Below are positions 23,045 through 36,322 of a stretch of DNA of 64,000 bases, in pieces. The stretch comes from Pyricularia pennisetigena. Taxonomy: Eukaryota > Ascomycota > Sordariomycetes > Magnaporthales > Pyriculariaceae. Location: NCBI RefSeq assembly GCF_004337985.1, contig NC_043744.1:2206408-2270407 (forward strand), written 5' to 3'. Under the pieces are notes generated by a model. It was not told the DNA's origin, did not search any database, and saw nothing but the letters and a program-made list of their open reading frames with translations. Each line of letters opens with the position of its first letter. The stretch's first letter is position 1. A program made the position numbers and the translations under genes.

Positions 23045-24304
23045 TCAAGCCCCTAAACCCCTTTTCTGGCCTCCCATCTCATGCTTCATCTTCATGCCGT
23101 AATCAAATTGCCTCTGCAAGTCGTCGGCCGACCGATAAGAGTCAGCCTTGCCCCTTGACGTGCCAGTAGACGCCGACGCCGCCTCGTTCCCTGCTTTCTT
23201 GCCGCCCAAAAGTCTCATGAACTTGTCCTGTCTTGAGGCGCCTCCCTCGAGACCGCTCACATTCCATTGCTCAGCTGCGCTGGTGCGGGCGTGCCTTTTC
23301 TCCATTACCCCGGAAGCTTCGGCAGTAGTTTCATCCTTTGACTTCGATTTCTTCGACTTCTTATCGTGTGTTGTATCGTCCGCAGAGGTGGCCACTGTTC
23401 CCTCCGACTCAGCCGCTCTCTTGCGCTTCTTTTCTTCCTTGCGAGCCTTCTTGGCCTCCTTTTTGTCTTGTGAAGGCACCCCATCTGCAGTCGGCTCCAC
23501 ATCGCGCGCATCTGTTTCCTTCACTTTCGACTTGTCCTTCTTGACTTTCTTTTTCTTTCCACGCACGCTGTCCTCATCGACGGATTCTGATTCTTTGGCT
23601 TCCTCTGTTTCTGGTTTTGATGCATTGGTAACCTTGCTGTTTTTGTCATCTTTCTTAGACTTTTTGCTCTTTTTCTCCGACACAGGCTCTGGTTCCGCCG
23701 AGGAATCAGCGTCAGATGTCGACTCGGTGTCTGATTCAGAGTCTGATCCGCTGCTGCTCGATGAGTCCACCTTGCTTGTGTCCTTGTCATCCTTTGCCTT
23801 ATTAGAAAGAGTGAGAACAAATGGTCAGGTTGAGAATTCATCAGAGCGAGGACAATAAGTGAGGACTGGGGTAAGATCCACACATACATGGACTTGGGCG
23901 GCCATCTCCTCATATGCAACCCTGGCCTTCTCTGCATCTTCCAGCAGCTTCAGACCCTCCGCCTTGAGCTGCTCGGCGCGCAATTTTAGGCGCAGCATCT
24001 GCCGTTCCCTCTTCCCCTTGCTGGATGTGGTCTTCTTCTCTACGCTCGCGCTGGCATCAGCCTTCCCATCTGTCAATTTGAATGCTTGCTTTGCCTTGAG
24101 CTTGCGCTCCTTCTTGGCCTGGGCCTTCAGTTCTTTCTTTTCCTTGCGCATTGCGGCTCGTATAAGCCGCTGGGCCTCCTTTGACTCGAGACTGGCAGCT
24201 GTTTCGAACAGCATATGTCAGCAGCACGTACGGGCAGAGAGCTATGGAGCTCTGACTCGAAGAGACCTACCCTTGAGTCCCTCGGGAGCTTTGTCAGGTG
24301 ACAT
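23045..24304 (-). CDS. SMAP-domain, lysine/serine-rich probable nucleolar protein
   Basis: Three exons: 24304-24271, 24198-23888 and 23797-23045, giving 365 aa. The N-terminal 115 residues form a highly charged, alanine/lysine-rich helix. The middle is a Ser-Asp-Glu then Lys-rich low-complexity stretch of KKSKKSKKD and KKAKKARKEEKKRKR type, which looks like a nuclear or nucleolar targeting region. The last 80 residues carry the part that can be assigned: AAEQWNVSGLEGGASRQDKFMRLLGGKK, matching the SMAP (small acidic protein) C-terminal domain, followed by RQFDYGMKMKHEMGGQKRGLGA. The molecular function of the SMAP domain is not established. The splice junctions are sound (GTAGGT, GTATGT donors). 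Because of the low-complexity middle, homology searches should use only the two ends. Confidence 0.78.
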
Positions 24305-25121
24305 TTTGTAATCCTTCTTGACCTTTGAAGAGGCACAATGCCCCATAGAAAACCCAAACAACCCCCGGAAGGAATATCAGGCGCTTTGAGGTTGTCGGGT
24401 ATGAAGTGTAAGTACTTGGCCTATTAGATAGTCCATCTGTCTCGAGAGGGTCGCGGGGAGAGTGTTCTGCCGGGCGGTCTGTCAACTTTTTTCTGGGCCA
24501 CCCGATAAGGCAACCCGATAACCCGGCGATATATCACAGACGAGGTCGGCAACTAACAAGCTATAAATAGTAACCTAACGTGAACTTGGAAGAGATATAG
24601 ATTTTGCCATGTCTGGTGACCACATACTGCATGCCGCTGGATGAAAAACATGCCATCTGCCACATTTGTTTCTGCGCCGATGGCAAAACTCGAAGGAGGG
24701 CAAATGTTCAATTTGGTCACCAATAGTCTTCCGCTCAATCGTCCTCCAGCAACATGTCACCGATCAAAGGCTTTCTGCCGATACACAGCAATGAAACAAG
24801 ACACATATGTAGACCCAAGAACTTCCAACTCATGTCAGGTCGCCTTTACATGCTAAATGGACGTTCTTTTTACGCCATCCTCCAAAATAAAAGGGTATAC
24901 CGCCGCACGGGCGAGACTATTATAAGAATGAGGGTATGACCTGACCCCTGCTCTGAATTTACAAGGGCAAGTAAACAGAAAAAAGATAAGCATACGCCAC
25001 GAACACCGCGCCCGCCCAATGTCCAGAGGATGCCAGTATGATTGGTGGTCCTGATCCCTTGAACCTCAACCATGCGGCCGAGAACCGCGAAAAATATACA
25101 AATGAAAGTCCAGACTGTCTT
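24305..25121. other. intergenic, VAC8 3' side and SMAP-gene promoter
   Basis: Both flanking genes are on the minus strand. No supported ORF or RNA gene was seen. Confidence 0.55.
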
Positions 25122-27234
25122 TTAGCCTTCGATGTGTGACTTCGAGTTGCCGAGCCCCAGGAGTTCCAGGCAACGTTGGCCCAAATTGACCACTTCACCT
25201 TCGTCGTCGTCGTCGTATTCGTTGTCAGAATCGACCGGTTGGTTGGCTATCCCCTTGATCATCTCCACAATGTCCTCGGACTTGCCCACCTGGGCCACGA
25301 GCTTCTTGTCTTCTGACTCAAGTAGCTGTAGTAACGTCCACATCGCAATATGTTGAAATGTAGCGTCGCCACTTGCTAGAAACCTGCTCAGATACCCGTG
25401 GATGCCACCAGCGGGCTCCGTCCAACACTGAATGAACATAGAATAGTCACCCACTACCATGGCACATCAGTAAGGGCAGGTCTAACGGATGATTTTCCAA
25501 CGACATACCTTTTGATGATAGATTGCCCAGCGCCGCCGCACTGTTTCCCTGAACCTCGACGCTTGTAGACTGCGTCAGCGGCAGAAGTACATCCATGACT
25601 CCCAGGCTCAGCAGTATCAGCTTCAAGTCATCAGCAAGAGCCAACACCGCGATAGCGGCAGTCATTTCCGATTGCACTGTGCTGGGTACGTCGAGAACGA
25701 GTTGCTTGCATTTCTGCACAGCACCTGCTTCGAGGACCAACTCCTTGTTGCGGTCGGAGCTCGCGGCGAGATTCCTCAATGTAGAAATGGCGTGGCATTG
25801 TATTTCTTCGTTGTCGGTTGACCCGAGCAAGTCCACCAGAGGCTTCAAGAAGCCAGCCTCAATGATTGGCGATTCATTCAGCGGATGAATCGATATATTC
25901 CGAATGCAGGCCACAGCAGACAAGATAAGAGGCAGGTATGACGATTGCAGAAGACGAAGGAGTGGGGTGAGACCATTCGCCCTCACGATGTCGAGCTGAT
26001 ACTTCTCGTCCGACGCCAGATTTCTGAGAGCAAGCGCTGCTTGACACTGAACCTTCGGTGACGATGACTCCATCAGGGCGACAAGCGACTGTATGAGCTT
26101 GGGCTCAGTTTGTGCCAGCTTGGCGCGGTTTGTAGCATCGACAGCAATGTTACTCAAAGCGGTTGTGCAGTAGTACTGCACGTCGACGTCAGACGATGTC
26201 AAAAGCTGGACTAGAACTGGTATAGCACCGGCGTTTACCAGCTGTTGCCGGTTTTCATCTACAGAGTAGGGGAACCCATCAGTCAACTTATCAAAAGACA
26301 CTTCACATCATATAGACCAATGGAGGAGCGACCAACCTGAGTGAGTCATGTTGAGGAGTGCACCTGTGGCGTTCCGCTGGACGCGCATATCTTTGGACTT
26401 GGCAAGGCGGGTGAGAGGGCCAAGGGCCCCAGACTTAGCAATCTTGGCCTTGTTCTCTTCATGTGTCGCCAGGTTGGTAATGCATCCGACGGCGTTGCAT
26501 TGCACCTCGACATTTGAGGAGCACATTTGCCTGATCAACGGGTTCAGACCTCCGAGAGCCACAATCTTGACTTTATTCTCCGCTTTATGCCACAGCAGGG
26601 TCAGTAACAGGCTTGAGATGCCAGGACAGGCCGCACTACTCACGATTAACCGCCAGGTTGCCTAACGCAGCACTTGCAGCCCGTTGCACTTCAAGGTCAT
26701 CGCTGGCCAGAAGGAGAAGGATCGGGTGAAGAGTATCGCGGTCCACCTCGCGCACATCTAGATTCAAACAGTTAGCGCCAGGCACACATAGAGCTCACTG
26801 CAACCAGCGCTCGATATCTTCATGCGCCATCCCATCTTTCGGTGCCGCCAAGGTCATTTTCTTCGCACCTCTTTCTGTAATCTCTGCAAAGGTCAAACTG
26901 GCGCTTCTTTGCAGATCCAGATTATCCGAGTATACGAGCGTGCTCAGTGCCCTCAGGGGCTCGCCTGAGAAAAAATCGGTCTCATTTCGCTGCGGTAGTA
27001 ATTCAGTATCTGACATCTACGTGTATCGAAACGAAAGGGATCCACGCACGTGTTCGAGATAGGTAAGAAGGTCGGCGACGGCCTCTCGCTCGTTATCTGC
27101 AAGTGCAGGTTCGTACAAACCCTCCCTGGCGGCCCCTACGTAATGTCAGCGAGATTTTTCGCGAACCCGCAAATCTAGAGTGACGCGGTTGGGAAGGCCA
27201 TACCTCCGCAGCATGATGAGCTGCAAACACCCAT
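25122..27234 (-). CDS. VAC8: Vac8 armadillo-repeat vacuolar protein
   Basis: Seven exons: 27234-27204, 27135-27050, 26989-26869, 26757-26644, 26582-26337, 26258-25509 and 25453-25122, giving 559 aa, the usual fungal Vac8 length. Exon 1 encodes [11 protein letters not shown]: Gly2 for N-myristoylation and a Cys cluster for palmitoylation, which anchor the protein to the vacuole. After [23 protein letters not shown] come about a dozen armadillo repeats, with typical stretches such as [20 protein letters not shown] and [15 protein letters not shown]. The C-terminus is [15 protein letters not shown] plus a short tail. Vac8 serves in vacuole inheritance, vacuole fusion, nucleus-vacuole junctions and selective autophagy through Atg13. 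Six short introns all keep the frame and have CTGAC/CTAAC-type branch sites. The identification is very strong. Confidence 0.96.
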
Positions 27235-28885
27235 TTTTTCGTTCTCTGTATTATGAATGATCTCGATGCTGTAGAGGTTGAATCGGTTCGATATGGACGA
27301 AGTCGTGATGCCGAGGAATTCGACTGGGTTGATCAGCCGCCTTGCGCAGCCCAAGCTGGCCGGCCAACAGAAAAGAAAAAAAGAAAAAAAAAACCACAGA
27401 TCCTCTTGCTAATCCGGGTCAAAGCAAAAGAGCGTTGGAGCTAGTAGACGGAATGGCAAGCCGGTTGACGATGAAATATCGGCTGCGATGGTTGTTGGTC
27501 TGGGTTTGTTGGCGATCAGAAATGACCTTGTTCATTGATTGCATCACAAAACATTGATCCTTGAAGCTGCATCTCTGCTCCCAATCCAAGAGCGTGTTGG
27601 AGTTGGAGTTGGTTTGGAAGGTGCGGATGACGCCGCAAAGGTCCGTGCACCGAGGGTGATCATTCGGGCTATTGCTGCAGGTGGTGGTGCCACAGTGCCA
27701 CAGTGTTGTCGCTGTTGCTAGGCCAAGGGATGGAGCCTATGGAGGCACCTTGGATTTGCAGGGTTGGGCCTGCTTCGATGCCTCCCCATCGCATACCTAC
27801 CGGCAGGGTGAGGTCCACCGCGACCCTCCATGTTGCCAAAATAATGAATGGCCTGCATGGGTGCTAATCCATTCATAAAGGCAGCAAGTCTGCATTACCT
27901 TTCCAATCTGACATATCGGTTCCTATTTGGACTCGCTACCTCCTTCACCCCAGTCTATTCAGGCACACAAGGTAGTTACATGTACCTACCTCCTTACCTA
28001 GGTAGGTAGCTTGCCGACCTCCGCTCCATACCATTTGGACGGAAGTGCCGGTAGCCCAGGTCCTTCCGATCTGGCAACGTCTCAAAGTAACCAATAGGTA
28101 GGTATGCATTAATGGGAATAAACGACAGAGGAAAATGTTGTAACAAGGCTGGGCTGGATACAAAGCTAGCAGCAAGTAATCCTTATCAGAGGATGGCTAG
28201 CGTGGACATGAGCTACGAGCAGTTAGACATTGGACAATGGTCAAGCCGAGGCTGTAACGTAAAAAGCTTACCTGGAAAACAAGTATGCGCATATTACATC
28301 AAAAGAGGTACCTAATTAATATACACTTCCGGTTTAAGGTGCCCGAGATTTTGTGTGGGTTACGCCGTCCGGACCGATTGCAATGATTAAGTTAGTTGGT
28401 TGATCGGGCCTTAACACATATACCACGTAGATACTGTCCGAATAAGAAAAAAAGAAAAGAAAAGAAAAGGAAGCCAAATTCAGCAATTCTGGGGAAGGCC
28501 TGAAAGCGGACCTGCTTGAATGTACCCAGCACAGTTAGAATAGCCGACTGGATCTTATCGTGGAGGTACCTCTCACCTCTTGGGAATGGACCCGCCACGT
28601 CTGGTCCACGCGAAGCTTGCAGAGGGGTAAACTGGGCAGACTCGCCCTACGCATGCATTAATCGACCGTGGATCCATGAACTCCAACTGTTTCTATCTCT
28701 TCTTCCAAACCACCTCCAGTTACTATCTCGAATCAATTTGTAAGAAAAAAAAAAAAAGAAAAAAGAACAAGTCGATTCTATTCCATTCCGCCTGGTGTTT
28801 TGGCCGCAGCCGGTGCCAAAGCGCCCAATCCAGAGCACCCCTCCCGATACAGCATGCTGGATATTGTTCCACAAACAACGCTGTG
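27235..28885. other. divergent promoter region, VAC8 and SNF4
   Basis: The 1.65 kb spacer includes an AAAAG-rich patch near 27366-27392, a palindrome-like ACCTACCT...TACCTAGGTAGGTAG block at 27983-28009 and another GGTAGGTA at 28096. Small open frames do not resemble known proteins. Confidence 0.55.
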
Positions 28886-30390
28886 ATGGATGATGTGCCT
28901 GCAGCTCCGGGCAATGGCAAAGCCAATGGGCACGGCGCCGCCCCTCCAGAGATGCCAGTCGCCGCTATCGGTCACGAGCTCCCATATGTCGCACCTTCTT
29001 CCTACCTTCGTCCCAAACCTCAAAGTCGCAGCACCATGCTAGAATCACAACCTTCCGGGGTTCTGGATAGAGATCAAATTCAAGGCCTGGTCAGTCTCTA
29101 CATTTCTCTTTGGCATGCGCGCGAAGAGACGATCTTTTCGCTCTGTGCCGCCGCCCGCAACCGGGTAGCTCGTTCATGCGCGCAAACAATCGTATCACTT
29201 TGGCTCCTTGGGCTAAAGAAAGATGGCCTGGCGATATAATCAGATGAAGGATCATGTATGCTGACTACGCACGCGGTTGTGCAGAATGGCATCCGCGAGT
29301 TCCTGAAGATCAGGACAAGCTATGACGTCCTTCCTCTATCCTTCAGGCTCATAATACTAGACCAAGACCTGCTCATCAAGAAGAGCCTCAACATCCTAAT
29401 ACAAAATAGTAAGCGGAGACGCTCCCATCATTGTTATGGTACGGCGGTCTAACAATACCCTTTGCCCAAACGCAGGTATAGTCTCGGCACCACTTTGGGA
29501 TTCCAAAAACTCGACATTCGCTGGTCTCCTGACCAGTACCGACTACATCAATGTCATTCAGTACTACTGTCAATATCCCAGTCGACTGGACGAGGTGGAC
29601 CAGTTTCGATTGAGTAGTCTTCGAAGTCAGTAACCCGTCCTGTGATTGGGCCATAGTAATTCAAACTCTCCCGTGTCCTTGTAGAAGAGCTAACAAGTAG
29701 CCTATGTACATGGTAGAAATTGAAAAGGCCATCGGTGTAATACCGCCTGAGACGATATCAATCCACCCCATGCGGCCGCTTTACGAGGCCTGCGTCCGGA
29801 TGAACGCTACACGCGCACGGAGGATACCACTGATCGATGTGGATGACGAGACAGGCAGGGAGACGGTTGTTAGCGTCATCACACAGTATCGAATCCTGAA
29901 ATTCATTGCGGTCAACAACGAAAACTATTCGCAGTTGCTGCGCAAACCGGTTCGCGAATGTGGCTTGGGCACATATGAGAATATCTTGACGGCACGCATG
30001 AGCCACAGCGTATTAGACGTTATCAATCTCATGGTGTCCTACAGCATCTCGTCTGTTCCCATTGTGGACAAGGATAATCGCGTAATCAACGTTTTCGAGG
30101 CAGTTGACGTGATACCCTGCATCAAGGGGGGTGTCTATGACGAGCTGACAGCTACGGTGGGCGAAGCACTCGCACGGCGGTCGGATGATTTTCCAGGAAT
30201 CTACACCTGCTTTGAGGACGATCGTCTGTCCTCCATATTCGACACTTTACGAAAGTCTCGGGTGCACCGTTTTATCGTGATTGACGATCAAACCCACCTA
30301 AAGGGCATCATCTCGTTATCAGACATTCTCAAATACGTGCTTGGCGACGAGGCGGAAGAGACAGACGGCTCCAAAGATGGCAGGAAGTGA
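28886..30390 (+). CDS. SNF4: Snf4, AMP-activated kinase gamma subunit
   Basis: Four exons: 28886-29089, 29285-29408, 29476-29625 and 29717-30390, giving 383 aa. A 68-residue polar extension precedes the catalogue of gamma-subunit features: GIREFLKIRTSYDVLPLSFR, LLIKKSLNILIQN, IVSAPLWDSKNSTFAGLLTSTDYINVIQYY (CBS1), EIHP-type segment ETISIHPMRPLYEAC, RARRIPLIDVDDETGRETVVSVITQYRILKFIA (CBS2), VINLMVSYSISSVPIVDKDNRVINVFEAVDV (CBS3) and a fourth CBS ending RVHRFIVIDDQTHLKGIISLSDILKYV. The four CBS motifs bind adenine nucleotides and form the core of the Snf1 kinase complex that controls carbon-source and energy responses. Exon 1 ends at a GTCAGT donor. The frame upstream of 28886 is also open, but lacks a better conserved start. 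Confidence 0.93.
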
Positions 30391-31871
30391 AAGGGATTTT
30401 GAGCGGCTGCCGCGGCATTTTTCATTGCATGGATGACGATGATAATGATGACGGAATTTTCCTACCTGCTCTTGTTACTTACGATTGGAGGCAAACTTTC
30501 ACTTGACGGGTTTTGATTTGTTCGCATTTACAAGGCGTCTCGGCCAGCGCGACAGGGGAATGGATAAGGTACTTACCCAGGTACTCCCTTTTGGCGCATA
30601 TTTGCTTTCTCCAGTCTACTTCCACCTGGATTCTTCTATCTATCTCGTCTTCGTGTTCTGTTCCCCCTCCCACATCTTGATTCAAACTTTCTTCCTTTCC
30701 TTGAGCTGTCACCGATTAGTGGCCTTGGTGAGGGTGGCTTTCTGAAAATGACTGGGGGGCTCTGATGGGCTAATGTTTGTTTCTGAAGGTGATTGCTTTT
30801 GAAGCTTTGGGTGATGCGGCTGCAGAGGCTCACCCGGGGGTAATTATTTCTGGGAGGCGCACAATAAGACTGTGATGTGTCTTTTTTTTTTTTTTTTTTT
30901 TTTTTTTTGCGATTTGCGTTCGTGCTCATGATGGTCTTTTTGGTAAATCTCTGTTCATATTGGGAGCAGATCGGGTCAGCGTTTGCTACTGTATTTGGAC
31001 CTGGTTTACTGCGTTTCTACACGAGATAATCCATGTAAGTACCCGAATCTGCCCTGTTTGTTTGCAGATAGCTGTGTTTGGCAGCTCACCCCAGGTAGAC
31101 TATCCTCCTTGGTACCAGAGACAAAGTCAGTACCACGGTCTTGAGGAAACAGACCAATATTCCCTTGGGTAATTTGAAACTAACATTTGGTGAAATATTA
31201 GCCCGGTTACGGAAGGGAAAGTGAGGTCCAAAGCACCTTGGCTTCCCATTAGGAAGGAGCGGGAGCTTGAAGTCTGCTCCAAACACAGGGCAGACCTTTG
31301 ACCATTTTCTACCTACCTAATCCACCACTGCATTTCCCCCCTCTCGTTTGCACTTCTTGACTTTGGCAGATTGGAAACCTGATTTTACCGCCTGCGTTTA
31401 TTCTTGCTGCTCTGATATGCTCGCTGAGCGTGAGCGAAAGCAAAAGACTCGAACTTACGGCACATACTATAATCGAAAGCTTGCATCTTCATTTCAGCGC
31501 CTACCTATTTGGAATACCTACATAACTACCCTGCAAACTCGCATATATCATTCTTTGTTTGTCTTGTCCGCCAACCTCTTCACATACTGAGTGCGGGCTG
31601 TTCCAGCTTATGGATCCTGTGGTGAGCACATTTCGGACACTTCCACCTGAATCTCCGTTCTTTCCCAATACAAGGAAGGATAACTCGACTTGCAAGCAAA
31701 CTGGTTCTGCCTAATCGACCTCTGACAAACGAGTTCTGCAGTGTCTCAAAGCAAAGAGAATGAAACCTGGGCTCCACGCATAATCTTTTGCATCACGTCG
31801 CACATGCACTACACAACACAAAGCTTTCATTCGTTTCGCTTCCTGTCAGACTTGATCACAGCAGAGATAGA
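30391..31871. other. intergenic, SNF4 3' side and RhoGAP promoter
   Basis: Contains T27 at 30882-30908 and a CTACCTACCTA motif near 31310. No supported ORF was seen. Confidence 0.55.
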
Positions 31872-34800
31872 ATGGAGACCCTAAGACCTACGCGGTCTGG
31901 GCTACCAGAGTCCCTTACTGCTGGCAATCTGCCGTCGCTTTTGGCGCCACTTGCCTTCCGTCAAGAGCTGAGCAGCAACACCTGGGCCTCTTCGACCGCA
32001 GACATGGCTCTGCTCTCTGACAACGACGAGATCAGCGATCGCGATGCACTTATTGAGGATTACAACCGACTATCCAAGAAGGTCAGTCATGGTCTTTTGA
32101 TTCTGCCATTTTTTCCCTTCTTCTTCTTCTTCTTCTTCTTCTTCTTCTTCTTCTTCTTCTTCTTCTCAGTAACAGCTAACGGAGAACTCCTTTGGATTTC
32201 CAGTATGGTGTCCGTCTCATGGTGCCAGATGACTACAATTCTGGCCCTGTAAGTCTGTCCATCAAAGACGTTGATGAAAATGAGGACTGCGAATACAATA
32301 AAATGACAGTGCTGGCCACTGACAGGCTCTTTAGTGCACTATTCCACAGTCTGGAAAAAAGAAATGGTACTCTCGAAGGCGCGGGTCCTCAACCCGTTTG
32401 CCCAGCGCGAAGTCAGACAAGTCAATTACTCACAGACCGAGCTTAGGGGACCTGCCCTCTCGCCATGAGGCGGTCAAGCAGGATTCTGGCACAGACAAGA
32501 GCTTGCAAGGACTCGTGAGATTGACCGGTAAATGCTTCCTGCATCTGCCGGCAGAATACGCCCCGGGCTCACTTATTATTCCAACATGTCTACGGGCAAC
32601 ATCTCAATATCTGGTGCAGCATGGTATGCCACTTCCACCTCTCAAACTTGAACTATGCAGCGGCCTTGTCACATCAATGGCCACCTGCTCACCGACTGAC
32701 TTCCCCAATCACAGGCTCTACAGCACGCGGTATTTTTCGGGTCCCCGGATCTGTCCGCGCCGTGGCTGCGCTATATGACTATTACTTTGCAAACACTGAG
32801 CCAGGGGGAGGTACGATCTCAGGTACCGTTCGCACACCCAGCTTGCCGATACATATTGAATATGGTGTACATGATGTTGCATCAACCTTCAAGAAACTGC
32901 TCGGTGGCCTTCCCGGGGGAATACTTGGCTCGCTCTCAGTGTTTGACGCCCTCGTAGCCATCCATAGCCACTTCAACGGTGATCCTGAATCCAACAGGAC
33001 CAGGCAGACTAAGCTGCGGGCACGACTGATTGCCCTTGCTATCGGAACTCTCAAGTCGCAGTTCCAAAGGGAACTGGTCTGCGCCGTCTTTGGGCTATTG
33101 TGCCTGATTGGTCGCACTTCTGAGATGTCCCCACGTGAGGATGCACAGGGTCGGCCGTTGCCAACCTCGGACCTGATGGGATACAATGCACTTGGAATAG
33201 TATTCGGCCCACTGCTCGTCGGTGATCTCATTGATCAATACTCTATGCAAGTAGCAGAACCTGGCGCAGGGTTAATCCTACTCCCGGCCACCCCAACCAT
33301 GCGCAAAGATAAGGCAAAACGAAGAGCAGTTTCTGAAGGAAGGCCTGTTACCCCAGTCACGATTGACAAGATTATAGTGGCCAACTCGATTGCTGAGATG
33401 CTAATCGCCAACTGGCGAGAGGTCGTGAGACACATGAAGAGCTTAGGTGTGATCCACAAAGTCGTTGCTGGCCAGTTGCAAGGAGAGTCCTCACAGAAGT
33501 CTTTGAAGACGTCTATATCAGAACCTTCTCTTTCCGAAAAAGCGAGCCATACCTTGGAGGGTGAAGTATCTTCTATAGCCAGGGCTCCTCGGGTGCGCAA
33601 GAATAACAGCTCTGTCTTGACGGGTAAGTTTGCATTATCAATGAGGTCCATGTTGGCAGGATGACTAACTTGATTCTCAGGGATAAAAACAACAACAGGA
33701 CGTAGTGATCAAGAAGAGACGACCGCGAAAAGCCTTACCGTTAAGAAGCGTCGTCAAAGTTCGAAGCCGCGTACAGTTGTTTTCGCCAATTCACCTGTGC
33801 TAACCAGCGCGCAACTGGAATTGCCTTCCTCAAGTACCAAAAAAGAACTGGCCAAAAGGAGACCACATGACATCGTTTTGGTGCAGGACGAAGGCCTTTC
33901 ACTACGAGGCAGTGATGACAGTGGCATAGCTGTACCGACCCCCGCCTCGACTCGGGCATCGGCTCGGATGTCAACAGCATCAGTCACCTTCATGACCCCA
34001 AACTCAGAAGACCGCAAGATGAGCCGCAGAGCTTCAAGTGCGCAGCCAAGCGCCTCTCCATTTGGCAGCCCTGATGGTTCAAACATGGAAACACCCGCAC
34101 AACCTTCAGATATGGCGAAGGGTGCTACTCCAACGACAAGCGGGATATTGTCCAAGGCTTCCCGTGCTATAGCCAAGTTTACCACTGCGCATCGAGGAAG
34201 CCGCGTTGCGAGTCCTCTCTTTTCTGAGATTTTGACACCCAGAAAAAGCTCTGACAGCGGCGTGCGCAGGAGTCGGTCAGCGCGTAGCGAAAGCTCTGGC
34301 TATCAAAGCAAGCACGAGGGACGTCCTTCATATGGCGCCGCGGATGAACAAAAATTGACAATCAACATTACTCCTGCACCAGATCAAAGTATAAAATCGT
34401 TCAAAACTCGAGTTGTGACTGAGGCCGGTCTTCTGAAGAATGGAGCCGCCACCCAGATGAACGGGGCAGGTGACGATCAAAGAACTGGAGATGCCGAGCG
34501 TACTTTTGATATAACCGGGAGCGCAAGGCTTGTGCCTCGAGCTCAGGTGGACGAAGTGATCAGCCCTGCCATGGTCGGCCGAAGTAATGCTATCAGACAG
34601 AACCGACGTTCCATAGGGCAAAACTCAAAGCTTGCTAGCGGTGATGAGATTTTAGCCCACGAAGTCATCATACCGGATAGTGGCTCAAGGAAACCAAAGG
34701 CTGCTGATAATTTTCATATGAGACATGAGGATGTCAATGCGTTACGAGATCGCGGCTCACCGACACCGTGTCACGAAGATATGAAGAGGCGGGTTAGCAG

Positions 34801-36322
34801 AAGCAAATCCAAGCCACTTGCTGATGACCAAGAAAATTTGACCCAGCACAGGCCGGTCGGGGTCCTCGTCAATTCACAGAAGATAAATGGCACCGGAAAC
34901 TCGAGGGCTTCTAGTCTTGGCCGAGCCGTCGATATGACAGGAAGGTTTGCAGATGAATTCGATGGCGCAAGACATCTTTACCCACATAGCATCGCTCGCA
35001 CCGAGTCCATAAGCAGCAAACCCTCAATTCAGGATCACTCAAAGCAAGGTGTGCTAAATGGATCAACGGCCATTCCACCATCTCCCTCATCAGCACCACA
35101 CTATGCGTCCATACCTGGCACTGGGATGCGGCGCAAGTACGTCTCCGTTAGTGGCGGCAACGTTCGGGCCATGGCCGCCATATTCGAAAATGCTGCCAAA
35201 GACGCCAAAACATCTTCGGATCGACAGGATACTGCACCGGCGACTGAGTCCAACTCCCAAGTGGTGCATGTCGCAGGTTCGGGAAACGTACTGCCACAGT
35301 ACGTCAGAAACTCGACGCCTACAACCTCTCTGCGAACAACAAAATCTTGGATATCTGATGATTTGCCTTTCACAAACAAGAGATCGCCATTTGTCTCGTT
35401 CGGAGCCTCTGTCGGGTATGAGGCCGACGTGGGGGATGATACCATCGATACAGGGCTGCCTGACAATGGCGTGCTTTTTCCAAAAGGCGATGGTACGACC
35501 GAGATGATAACGGCCTCTCAGCCACCAGCGAATGTTCCTGTCAGGCACCCGTCGAGAAACAAGAGCGAATATCCAAGCAGTAAAGCCCCAAGGGCATTCA
35601 GGTTGTCTGACGGATCCACTAATAACGGACGCTCATTTACCTCGCCCCTTAGCAAAAGCAGCGAGGGCTCAGCACGCATTGACGCACTCCAAGCAGACAT
35701 ATATGGCCTACAAGAGCAACTAGCCGCCAAGGCAAGTGAATGCGAGCATGTGCGCTCGGAGCTCTTGGAAGCCCAGAGCGCAGTCGCGTCTGCTACCACA
35801 ACTGCCAGGGCAATGGACACGTTGACAGCGCAGCTGAGACAAGCATTTGAGGATGCTAAGCACTGGCGCAATGAGGCAGGGACATGGAGAGCCCGTGCCG
35901 AAGCGACAGAGCGACGTCTTGTTCTGATACGTGGGCAGGTGGCAGACAGTGCCGAAGGCGACACTAGTCCGTTAGTGCCGACCTCGACGGCCATGATGCC
36001 GATCAGTAGGAACCGGATGCATCAAGGACTGCAAAAGAAGAGAGTAGCCGGGCCGTTGCGCGAGAATTATGAGTATCCGGAGCAACGGCGGGTCAATAGT
36101 AGAGGCGGTTATGGCGATATAGTTGGCCAAGGCAGCGAGTGCGACTGGCAACTTGACGATCGTTGGCAGCGCGAAGACTGGCGTGTCGGGTTGGATGACC
36201 CGACATTGACGAGAAGCGGCAAGGCGATGCCCAGCAAGGAACAGAGTGGAGACAACAACCGAGAGTGTGGCGAAACGCAGGGAATTCGTTTAGTCGGAGC
36301 TGTCGTGGATGACAGGAGATGA
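31872..36322 (+). CDS. RhoGAP-domain protein with C-terminal coiled coil
   Basis: Five exons: 31872-32081, 32204-32248, 32350-32623, 32715-33623 and 33681-36322, giving 1359 aa. The RhoGAP domain spans about residues 150-390. It has the arginine-finger motif GIFRVPGS (Arg185), then HDVASTFKKLLGGLPGGIL, ALVAIH, and MGYNALGIVFGPLLVGD, followed by IVANSIAEMLIANWREVV. It should speed GTP hydrolysis by a Rho, Rac or Cdc42 GTPase at sites of polarised growth. The remaining roughly 950 residues are Ser-rich and disordered, with a late coiled coil (IDALQADIYGLQEQLAAKASECEHVRSELLEAQ... in pieces). Intron 1 contains a (TTC)16 repeat; intron 2 splices at TTCCACAG to give SGKKKWYSRRRG. Reading straight through intron 2 gives a frame that stops. 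An intron-free frame is open upstream of 31872 without an ATG. Confidence 0.86.
32118..32165 (+). repeat. (TTC)16 microsatellite inside RhoGAP intron 1
   Basis: Sixteen perfect TTC units lie inside the first intron of the RhoGAP gene (32082-32203), just upstream of the CTAAC branch site and the TTTCCAG acceptor. It extends the natural pyrimidine stretch and is likely length-variable. Confidence 0.9.
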
